A stretch of DNA of 21,565 bases from Candidatus Melainabacteria bacterium (lineage in GTDB: Bacteria > Cyanobacteriota > Vampirovibrionia > Obscuribacterales > Obscuribacteraceae): the NCBI GenBank assembly GCA_003175915.1, contig PSRH01000151.1:1-21565 (forward strand), written 5' to 3'. How positions within the stretch are numbered: the stretch's first letter is position 1; each line of letters begins with the position of its first letter. Shown in pieces: positions 1-5,916 of the stretch. The notes under the pieces were generated by a model. That model saw only the letters and a program-made list of their open reading frames with translations. It made no database searches and was not told where the DNA came from. Made by a program: the position numbers and the translations under genes.

Positions 1-213
1 TATCTGGATGCTTATCTGCGCATTGCTCTTCTCACTTCCGTATTGGTACCCGATGGCTTATTCGGCTCTCTCATTACTGCTCTGGGCAAAGAAAATTTCG
101 TCTCTGGCCAAATAGTTTATGGAAGCGGCGTTGATCCCAGTATCGTTCTGCCCCTCGAAAGCGAAAGCGGTAAGGCTTCGGCCAGCCTGCACTACAACAC
201 TGTGAGGTATTGA
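1..213 (+). CDS. C-terminal end of an unrecognised protein (partial)
   Basis: The frame is open from the first base to a TGA at 211-213, giving the last 70 residues of a protein that begins outside the window. The visible part has no clear transmembrane segment and ends in a Ser/Ala-rich stretch followed by HYNTVRY. I do not recognise the family. The stop codon directly abuts the GTG start of the next gene, so the two are very likely co-transcribed and translationally coupled. Because the two genes downstream look like TadE/TadG-type pseudopilins, this could be another member of the same envelope or pilus locus. That is inference from position only. Confidence 0.6.
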   Translation, partial: YLDAYLRIALLTSVLVPDGLFGSLITALGKENFVSGQIVYGSGVDPSIVLPLESESGKASASLHYNTVRY

Positions 214-1101
214 GTGCACAATCAAGATCAGCCGTATCGAAATCAGATCACTCGCTTGAATAGCGGGAGCATGCTTTTACTTAGCTGCATGATCGGTATC
301 CTGATTGTTATTGCAATCACGTTTCTATATGATTTCTTGTCCGTTTTCATCAATCGCCAACTTCTCAACGATCGCACTGATAGACTGGCTCTAGAGGCGG
401 CTGCCAAGTTTAACGAAGGAGACCGTACCAGTCGCATGAACCATTTGCTTGTGCAGTCGCGCAACTTGATCTTCCTATCGCGCCAGACGTATGTGACGAC
501 GACGGCCTTGCAACCGTACAATCACTTGTCTCCGCTTGCTCATCAATTGCTCGAGCAGTCGCGCGATGGTGCCAAACTGCTTGAAAAAGAACAGGCCCGA
601 CTCGTAGCAGCTCGTCTGGCTGAAGTAAAGAAGAATATAATCAGTCCGTCTCTCAACCAAGCGGGATCATCTTTGTTCGGCAACATCTCGGTGGACGGAC
701 TGGATGTCGGCACCATGGACGGTTTCACTTCCGAGGTACCCTCAGCTTATTCCGCCAGTGATCTGAAAGAAAATGATGCGAAAGACCGCTATATAGACAA
801 GAAAACAGGGGATTATTTTGGCGAAGTCGACGTCAAGCTACCCACTGAAGATCGAGATCTGTCCTTCAAGCTGAGTTCACTTCCGGTCGTAGCGAAACAG
901 GGAGCCTTACAGAAATCTGCTCCCTACAAACAATATGCAACTTTGCGTAAAGACGGCGCTGATATTCCCTTTAAGTGCGAACAAATGCCGACGGCTGTGC
1001 GCTTGCAGCTGCACGCAAAGTACAGGGGATTGCTTACCAAGCAGGAATATGATCTCTCGGCGAATTCTGTAGCTACAGGGGCAGGCCCGGCATTCAAGTA
1101 A
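214..1101 (+). CDS. TadG/TadE-like membrane-anchored protein
   Basis: A protein of 295 residues with a short N-terminal cytoplasmic stretch and one strong transmembrane helix (about residues 19-46). This is followed by an R-L-A-L-E-A-A-A type segment (about 57-64), which resembles the start of the extracytoplasmic part of TadE/TadG-like Flp pilus proteins, where a D/R-x-A-A-L-A-A-A stretch follows the helix. The remaining 230 residues are mostly helical and charged, with no motif I recognise. The start is GTG, directly after the upstream TGA, with no obvious ribosome binding site, which suggests translational coupling. The next gene begins 16 bases later. The pseudopilin assignment rests on the N-terminal architecture and on the downstream neighbour. 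A generic single-pass membrane protein is the alternative. Confidence 0.6.
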   Translation: MHNQDQPYRNQITRLNSGSMLLLSCMIGILIVIAITFLYDFLSVFINRQLLNDRTDRLALEAAAKFNEGDRTSRMNHLLVQSRNLIFLSRQTYVTTTALQPYNHLSPLAHQLLEQSRDGAKLLEKEQARLVAARLAEVKKNIISPSLNQAGSSLFGNISVDGLDVGTMDGFTSEVPSAYSASDLKENDAKDRYIDKKTGDYFGEVDVKLPTEDRDLSFKLSSLPVVAKQGALQKSAPYKQYATLRKDGADIPFKCEQMPTAVRLQLHAKYRGLLTKQEYDLSANSVATGAGPAFK

Positions 1102-1117
1102 CAATGTTTAGAGAAAA

Positions 1118-1774
1118 ATGAGACGAGGAATAGGGCCTCTAGGTCCAAAGGCGCCCAGAATGATGCGACACAGACGAAGAGGACTTCAATTTGTTGAACT
1201 GACGGCGGGGCTCTTCGTCATCGTTATTATCGTGCTCGCTTTTATGGACATGAGCACCTTGCTTACGGCAGGGGCGCTCAACTGTTCTTTGGCCCGAGAT
1301 GCGGCCCGGGCAGCTTCGACCGGACCGCCGGGGGCGCTTGCCGTTGGGGCAAATCGCAAGGTCGATGCGAGCGAACCACCCTACCAGCGAGCTGCTGCGG
1401 CAATTCTCAAGTCCAAACCCAATTCTGACTCATTCGAGCTGGCCAGCGAAATTCAAGTCGTCGAAACCGTCGAAAATCCAATTCCCTCGCAACCATATGG
1501 CGGGCCGGTTTCCGGCAATGTCAGCGTGGCCACCACCATTCTGGTTCATCCTCGATTCATCCTTCCTGTCGTTCACGTAGGCACCATCCCCCTCACCGCA
1601 TCAGAGACATTCCCCTACACTTGGGTGATGAAATCGTCGCTTGTGCCCGTGTCTGAGAAGGACTCAGGTAATAACCAGAACAATAATCAGGATAGTAACT
1701 ACAGCTCGGGCAGCTACGGCACCGGTAGCTATACTTCTGGCAGTTATAGCTCTGGCAGCAACACTCCCAGATAG
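1118..1774 (+). CDS. TadE-like pseudopilin with a Gly/Ser/Tyr-rich tail
   Basis: A protein of 218 residues. A basic N-terminus (RHRRRG, residues 17-22) is followed by G22-LQFVE27, which fits the prepilin-peptidase rule of a Gly before the cleavage site and Glu at position +5. A hydrophobic helix follows (about 28-43), then an A-R-D-A-A-R-A-A-S segment (59-67) typical of TadE-like proteins. Residues 70-180 look like a small beta-rich domain. The last 35 residues are low complexity: Asn/Gln-rich, then repeated G-S-Y units. Start at ATG 1118; ATG codons at 1160 and 1163 are alternatives that would bring the cleavage site closer to the start. It forms a unit with the two genes before it and ends 11 bases from a convergent gene. 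It is likely an exported, processed minor pilin or surface protein. Confidence 0.65.
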   Translation: MRRGIGPLGPKAPRMMRHRRRGLQFVELTAGLFVIVIIVLAFMDMSTLLTAGALNCSLARDAARAASTGPPGALAVGANRKVDASEPPYQRAAAAILKSKPNSDSFELASEIQVVETVENPIPSQPYGGPVSGNVSVATTILVHPRFILPVVHVGTIPLTASETFPYTWVMKSSLVPVSEKDSGNNQNNNQDSNYSSGSYGTGSYTSGSYSSGSNTPR

Positions 1775-1785
1775 CCTTAACCGCC

Positions 1786-2538
1786 CTATTGTTGCTCCTG
1801 GACGGAGATACTCTTGATCTTGTCGCCCTTGGCAATTCTGTTGACGACGTCCATACCGTTTATCACGCCGCCAAATATCGAATACTGTCCGTCCAGGCTC
1901 GGTTGCGGCGCCAGGGTGATATAAAACTGGCAACTGACCGTGTCAGGGTTTCGCGGAAAATGTGCCATAGCCACCACGCCAGCGGCATTGTGCTTTAATG
2001 ACGAGTTCGTTTCCAGAGAGAGCAAACGGATTTGTCCACCCGGCTCAAAGTAAACGCCCGAGCCGTCTCCACGTGGATCGCCGCCCTGGATACAGAAGCC
2101 AGGCTCGACTCGATGAAAACTGGTATTGTTGTAAAAGCCGGTTGCGGCTATATCGATAAAACTTGCTACCGTGCGCGGTGCCAGCTTGCGAAATAGGCGG
2201 ATCGTTATCGTGCCTTTTTCGGTTTCTATGAGAGCTATAGGATCAGGCTTTTGCGGATCTACAGGCGGTGGGGTGGGGCCGCTGCTGGGCGCTGCGGTAC
2301 TGCCTGATGTTGCAGGTGGGCTACCCGGCGGTTGCGAAGAAGCAGCATTGTTTGACGAGGAGCCGCCAGTGGAGCTGCCTGACGTCCCTGGCTGCGAACC
2401 GGTCGGCAGGGTGATATCAGGAGGAACCAGGTCGGAGTCTAACTTACCTCCGGCCAACGCTGGTTGAGGTCCGGATTGCAATAATAGCCAGCAAGCAGCC
2501 AGGCAGACGAGATGCTTTGATCTTTTGGTTGATAACAC
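1786..2538 (-). CDS. Secreted cyclophilin-type peptidyl-prolyl cis-trans isomerase
   Basis: A protein of 250 residues. The N-terminal signal peptide has a likely cleavage after ALA at about residue 29. A Pro/Ser/Gly/Thr-rich flexible linker (about 40-100) leads to a cyclophilin domain (about 101-250). Visible cyclophilin motifs are F141-H-R143, with the catalytic Arg, then QGGDP-GDGSG (151-161), GVVAMA (187-192) and SCQFYITL (202-209). The family isomerises X-Pro peptide bonds and assists folding, here presumably in the periplasm or outside the cell. The start is GTG with AAGGA about 10 bases upstream; no in-frame ATG precedes the signal peptide. It lies 39 bases downstream of the nagB-like gene on the same strand, so the two may share a transcript, although their functions are not obviously linked. 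Confidence 0.92.
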   Translation of the reverse strand: MLSTKRSKHLVCLAACWLLLQSGPQPALAGGKLDSDLVPPDITLPTGSQPGTSGSSTGGSSSNNAASSQPPGSPPATSGSTAAPSSGPTPPPVDPQKPDPIALIETEKGTITIRLFRKLAPRTVASFIDIAATGFYNNTSFHRVEPGFCIQGGDPRGDGSGVYFEPGGQIRLLSLETNSSLKHNAAGVVAMAHFPRNPDTVSCQFYITLAPQPSLDGQYSIFGGVINGMDVVNRIAKGDKIKSISVQEQQ

Positions 2539-2577
2539 GGAAGTACATTCCTTTAGGACCTGAATTAATTATCCATA

Positions 2578-3288
2578 TTAGTCCGAATAGTGGTAATCAG
2601 TTACGGTTAACAACTTCGGGTGCAAAGTCAGGAAGGAGGCAGGTATAGCATCAGTTGGCGGGCCTTCCAATGCTTTCTTGAGAATCTCTTTCTTGCCCTG
2701 ACCGGTTGCAACCAAAATGATTTTTCGGCTGGCCAGGATGGTAGAAATGCCCATGGTTATTGCCCTGGTTGGCTGTTTCGCCCCGTCCGCAAAATAGCTT
2801 TTATTGGCTTCGAGAGTAGATTCACTTAACCAGACGCAGTGGGTCCAGCTTGCGGCCGGCGTACCCGGTTCGTTAAAGGCGATATGACCATTTTTGCCGA
2901 TGCCGAGAACGCAGAGGTCGAGCCCGCCCGCCTCGGCAATAACTTGATCGTAATTCTCGTAATAACGGGGATTAAAGCAATTACGCGCCTCCAGATTGGT
3001 AAACTCGTAAAGCTTGGAATGCAGAAAGCGTTGGAATGAATGAGTTTCGTCGACGTCTAAATAATCGTCCAAGGCAAAGCATTTGGCTTTTTGCCAGTTG
3101 ATGTCCGTCCTTGCCTGGGTCCAGCGCGCCAATAATTCATAACAACCTGAAATCGACTTGCCGACAGGCAGGGCAAGGCGAGAGTCTGGTTTCATCCTGA
3201 TCTGCTCGGATAGGTGGAGCGCCACTGTGGCGCTCATTGAATCATAACTCTTGCAAACGTGTATTTTCCCCGACCGATCAGCTTCCAT
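2578..3288 (-). CDS. nagB: Glucosamine-6-phosphate deaminase (NagB family)
   Basis: A protein of 236 residues, close to the length of Gram-positive NagB. The family converts glucosamine-6-phosphate to fructose-6-phosphate and ammonia in amino-sugar use. Catalytic residues are recognisable by comparison with the E. coli enzyme: LDDY with D74 (E. coli D72), GKNGHIAFNEPG (131-142) with H135 and E140, and GQGKK (196-200) with the conserved Lys. The usual substrate-phosphate loop LPTGxTP is changed to LPVGKSISG (40-48), which is unusual for the family. ATG start with AGAG 7 bases upstream and AAGGAG further out. It may be co-transcribed with the cyclophilin gene downstream. Other NagB/6-phosphogluconolactonase-fold enzymes are possible, but the NGHIAFNEPG block strongly favours NagB. 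Confidence 0.87.
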   Translation of the reverse strand: MEADRSGKIHVCKSYDSMSATVALHLSEQIRMKPDSRLALPVGKSISGCYELLARWTQARTDINWQKAKCFALDDYLDVDETHSFQRFLHSKLYEFTNLEARNCFNPRYYENYDQVIAEAGGLDLCVLGIGKNGHIAFNEPGTPAASWTHCVWLSESTLEANKSYFADGAKQPTRAITMGISTILASRKIILVATGQGKKEILKKALEGPPTDAIPASFLTLHPKLLTVTDYHYSD

Positions 3289-3344
3289 TTTGTACTCTCT
3301 AACTCCTTGGGCGCGAGTTATTATTTAACCGTATTGGCTTCGTG

Positions 3345-3356
3345 TTTTAGCTAAAA
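3345..3356. promoter_or_regulatory. 12-bp perfect palindrome between divergent genes
   Basis: TTTTAGCTAAAA is a perfect 12-bp palindrome in the 136-bp gap between the divergently transcribed nagB-like and metalloprotease genes. Its position suits an operator for a dimeric regulator. No second copy or recognised consensus was seen, and AT-rich palindromes of this length arise by chance. Confidence 0.25.
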
Positions 3357-3424
3357 ACTTAGATCGCAGGGAACAATTATTCTGGGTCGCGCTACTGGGC
3401 GGGTTAATCGGACGGCAAGCAGCG

Positions 3425-4297
3425 TTGAATTCTAAAGGGCTTTTCTATATTTCCTTGTTGGTGATGCCACTGGTCATCCTGTTGTGCGGTATCTGCCTGG
3501 CTGTGGCAGCTCAGAACAGGCATCTGCCAAAAGCGACGTTTCCAAATTTTACGAGGTCAGCAGGCGACGAAGCCAATCTTCCTGGCTCCTACGGATTGCA
3601 CCTCACTCCTGGGCTCGATCGCCCGAAAAATGCTGGGGCTCAGCGATATGACCCGGGCGAACCGGATTTGAACATGGCCGTCGTTCGCTGGGAAAGCAAC
3701 AAGATGCCGTTGCTTATCTGGATCAGCCCAGGCCTGCAATTACCCGATTGTCCTGCCTCACAGCTCAAAAACACTAGAGTTGACCAGGTCACAGAGATGC
3801 TGCAGTTAAAGGAACCTTTCGCGGATCTGAAGCAAGCCATAGGTTGGACTCCGGAGACTAACGACGACGTGGCAGCCGGAATTGAGCAGTGGCGGCAATT
3901 CCAGGGTGAAGGTCTATTTCGATTTGCCTTTACTGATAACCCGCTCGACGCCAATATTTGCATCTTTTTTGTCGATGCCTTTAGAGAAGGAAGCGAAGCG
4001 GGCGGTATCATGCTTGGTGGCAATACTGCGGCTACGGTTTACCCAATAGCGCAAGCGCGCAGCATCAAAATCAAACAAAAGCCTGTGATCATCGAACTAT
4101 CGACTCTAGTAAATTCAACGCCCCAAAAAATGACCGGTGCTGCTGCCCATGAATTCGGGCATGCCCTTGGCATTAAGGCTCACAGTCCCTATCGCGAAGA
4201 CATCATGTACGTGGATAGGGTGGTCGACCAGCTATCGGCGGCTGACAAAGCGACAATCCGTTGGCTTTATCATCAGACGCCTAAATACGTTTTGTAG
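3425..4297 (+). CDS. Matrixin-like zinc metalloprotease, membrane-anchored or secreted
   Basis: A protein of 290 residues with an N-terminal hydrophobic segment (about 6-29) that could be a signal peptide or an anchor. The C-terminal half is a metzincin-like protease domain. It has ANICIFFVD (176-184), GGNTAATVYP (198-207), the zinc site HEFGHALGIKAH (242-253), and a DIMY (259-262) Met-turn, then LSAADKATIRWLY as in matrixins. E243 is the expected catalytic base. The third zinc histidine lies one residue further along than in classical HExxHxxGxxH metzincins; I recall a similar longer spacing in cyanobacterial matrixin-like proteins. The start is TTG, the first plausible start after an in-frame stop at 3326; a GTG at 3461 and ATG at 3464 would remove part of the signal. 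There is no convincing ribosome binding site. A role in envelope or extracellular proteolysis is inferred. Confidence 0.8.
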   Translation: MNSKGLFYISLLVMPLVILLCGICLAVAAQNRHLPKATFPNFTRSAGDEANLPGSYGLHLTPGLDRPKNAGAQRYDPGEPDLNMAVVRWESNKMPLLIWISPGLQLPDCPASQLKNTRVDQVTEMLQLKEPFADLKQAIGWTPETNDDVAAGIEQWRQFQGEGLFRFAFTDNPLDANICIFFVDAFREGSEAGGIMLGGNTAATVYPIAQARSIKIKQKPVIIELSTLVNSTPQKMTGAAAHEFGHALGIKAHSPYREDIMYVDRVVDQLSAADKATIRWLYHQTPKYVL

Positions 4298-4383
4298 AAA
4301 TTAGGAAGGAGTTCCCTGACAACCGTGAAAATCACCACAGGCGGTGCCAGATGAACCACAAAAAAGAAGATGAAATCAGGCGT

Positions 4384-4417
4384 CCCGTGCCGGCAAGGTC
4401 GTCCTTGCCGGCACGGG
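4384..4417. repeat. Perfect 15-bp stem, 4-nt loop hairpin
   Basis: CCCGTGCCGGCAAGG (4384-4398), a TCGT loop, and the exact reverse complement (4403-4417). The stem is GC-rich and flawless. There is no T-run directly after it on the plus strand. On the minus strand a T-rich stretch starts only about 8 bases beyond the stem. It is therefore not a canonical terminator. It may be a REP-like element, a processed RNA stem, or a bidirectional barrier between the metalloprotease gene and the foreign-looking patch. Confidence 0.8.
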
Positions 4418-4482
4418 TTGAGTCGGACGAATCAGGACTGCTTAGTTGCGGACCCAGGCGTTGTCCAGATCCGGTCTCGTGC

Positions 4483-4521
4483 AAACGAAAGACAGTACGG
4501 GCGTGGTCGTCACCCGTACTG
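4483..4521 (-). terminator. Rho-independent terminator of the 133-residue gene
   Basis: On the minus strand, 16 bases after the stop codon at 4538, CAGTACGGG pairs with CCCGTACTG (9 bp, 11-base loop) and is followed at once by TCTTTCGTTT. This is a strong GC-rich stem with a T-rich tail in the right place for the two-gene minus-strand unit. Confidence 0.65.
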
Positions 4522-4537
4522 CCTTCCCGGCGGCTTG

Positions 4538-4939
4538 TCAATAAAAGATGGTCATCAGCATTTCGCGTGGCTCCGATTCAGCCTTCCCTGGTTTCCAGTA
4601 GAAGTTGACGCCGCCGCCAGCTTCCACATTGGGGATGCCCGCGCAGCCGGCCGGTCCGATGAAGACCCGACGGTCGCCGGCGATGCTTTCCACCACGTCG
4701 ACGTGACAGATGTGGCTTTGGCCATCCGGCGCGGAGCTGGTGTACATCCGAATCTGCAAGACGCTGACCAGGTTGGCGGCGGCCAGTCGATCCAGCAGGT
4801 ATTCCATGACGTCCTGGACGTTCTCCGCTTTGAACCACGATGGAAGCCAGGGAAGCATGCGCTGAAGCATTTCCCAGGCCGCCACGATTTGAGCTGGTGT
4901 CGTATCCTTTCCGTCGGTAAAGAGGACGACAGTGTCCAC
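4538..4939 (-). CDS. Unrecognised 133-residue protein
   Basis: I chose the GTG at 4939 because AAGGAGGT sits 4 bases before it, a near-perfect Shine-Dalgarno. An upstream extension to 5062 in the same frame would overlap the preceding gene and adds only a basic, unlikely leader. The protein begins with D-T-V-V-L-F-T-D-G-K-D, which is hydrophobic then DxxD-like, followed by an alpha-helical region rich in Trp/Met/Leu (about 17-55) and a beta-rich C-terminal half containing HVDVVESIAGDRRVFIGPAG. There is no signal peptide or membrane segment, and no family is recognised. It lies 46 bases after the coiled-coil membrane gene on the same strand and is followed by a clear terminator, so the pair forms a compact operon. 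The strong ribosome binding site and GC-rich codons differ from the surrounding genes. Confidence 0.7.
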   Translation of the reverse strand: MDTVVLFTDGKDTTPAQIVAAWEMLQRMLPWLPSWFKAENVQDVMEYLLDRLAAANLVSVLQIRMYTSSAPDGQSHICHVDVVESIAGDRRVFIGPAGCAGIPNVEAGGGVNFYWKPGKAESEPREMLMTIFY

Positions 4940-4943
4940 TGTT

Positions 4944-4951
4944 ACCTCCTT
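4944..4951 (-). promoter_or_regulatory. Strong ribosome binding site of the 133-residue gene
   Basis: AAGGAGGT, 4 bases before the GTG at 4939. It fixes the start of this gene. Such a complete anti-16S match is not seen for most other genes in the window. Confidence 0.8.
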
Positions 4952-4985
4952 GTGGGCGATTAAGAGGGGTGATCGAACTAGTGAA

Positions 4986-5462
4986 TCAACGGTTTTTAGC
5001 CTTTTCCGCTTCCCAGAACTTTCTGAGCGCGGTAGCCTGAGCCTCGATCTTGGTTGTTTCAACTCGCCACTCCTCAGCGAGTTCTCGGAAGCGCTTGATC
5101 GTCAGGCGCGTGTTCTCATTCCAGCGCTTATCGGCGTCTTCTTCCTGCTGGGCAAGCCAGAGCCTCTCGTTGCTCAACATCTTGGAGAGCGCCTCTGTGT
5201 CTTCCAGACCCTTTGCGATCGCGGACCGTTCCGGACGAGCCAGATACCTGGCCTTGCCTTGCTCACAGAGCTGCACCTGGTCCTGGAGCTGGTTCAGGGA
5301 CTCCACCAGTTTGATCACGAAGGCCTTTCCATCGTTCTCTTTCTTGGCCTTCTCCTTCTCGGCCCGCGGTCCCAAGAGGCCCAGGCCATAGGCAGCGAGT
5401 ATAAGCAGGCAGAGAGTCAAGACAGCGCCTGCAGACAACCAGTCGAAACGACGCTTCTTCAT
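4986..5462 (-). CDS. Unrecognised single-pass membrane protein with coiled coil
   Basis: A protein of 158 residues. The basic N-terminus (MKKRRFDW) precedes one transmembrane helix (about 10-31), followed by a Lys/Glu-rich, strongly helical extracytoplasmic region (about 33-158) with heptad-like spacing, consistent with a coiled coil. The ATG start has GGAGGAA 4 bases upstream. No domain is recognised. Small membrane proteins of this shape include spanins, septum-type and stalk proteins, but nothing here decides between them. It is the first gene of a probable two-gene operon with the 133-residue gene. Its strong Shine-Dalgarno and GC-rich codons set it apart from its neighbours and suggest acquisition by transfer. 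Confidence 0.72.
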   Translation of the reverse strand: MKKRRFDWLSAGAVLTLCLLILAAYGLGLLGPRAEKEKAKKENDGKAFVIKLVESLNQLQDQVQLCEQGKARYLARPERSAIAKGLEDTEALSKMLSNERLWLAQQEEDADKRWNENTRLTIKRFRELAEEWRVETTKIEAQATALRKFWEAEKAKNR

Positions 5463-5916
5463 AGTCTTCCTCCGAGAAGAGTGAGTTTGTGTGAGTATTT
5501 ATTCGATCGGCGAATCTTTTGAGCGGGTGTGATTGCTTAGGATCCAAGGGTTGGATCAGGTTTAGCAATTGCGAGGGACTTGGCAATCTTTTTGGCGTGG
5601 GCGGTTAGTCCTGGAGCATCTTGATACGGAGCACAGGTTACTTTAGGAGCTGGGGAATGCTATTAACAAGCCCGGGAAAGTTGCGCGAGAGTGCTCGCTG
5701 ACAAGATGTTTGGACGATGACTACGCAGTCTGATTGACAAAGAGTTCAGAACGGCCCGGTGATTAAACAAAGGCGACAAGCTTGGCCCAGCTGTATGAAG
5801 CAGTCGAGCTTGGTAGTGTCGAAATATCACTTCCGGATGACCAAAAACATGGCATCGTCACTTCGCGCCGCTCGTCGGCACCAGGTTTAGTACCAGTGAA
5901 GCGTGTACACAAAGCT
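5463..5916. other. Gene-free stretch between two minus-strand genes
   Basis: About 450 bases with no convincing gene, tRNA or terminator. It must hold the promoter for the two-gene unit on the minus strand and the 3' end of the TPR gene transcript. Minor structure: an imperfect inverted repeat around 5532-5570 (ATTGCTTAGGATCC against GGATC...TTTAGCAAT), and a direct repeat AGTGAAGC at about 5895 and 5921. No clean -35/-10 pair was found. Confidence 0.5.
5467..5473 (-). promoter_or_regulatory. Strong ribosome binding site of the coiled-coil membrane gene
   Basis: GGAGGAA, 4 bases before the ATG at 5462 on the minus strand. Confidence 0.75.

Noticed and set aside
4370..4963. Plus-strand open frame of 197 codons
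   Set aside because: It runs antisense to the 133-residue gene and through both hairpins, with a composition expected of a shadow frame.
4940..5062. Upstream extension of the 133-residue gene
   Set aside because: It overlaps the coiled-coil membrane gene and bypasses the near-perfect Shine-Dalgarno in front of the GTG at 4939.
4932..5522. Plus-strand open frame of 196 codons
   Set aside because: It is antisense to the coiled-coil membrane gene, which has the better start, ribosome binding site and protein features.
5587..5916. Possible tRNA or small RNA in the gene-free stretch
   Set aside because: No acceptor stem, anticodon arm or T-loop could be assembled, and no strong terminator marks an RNA gene end.
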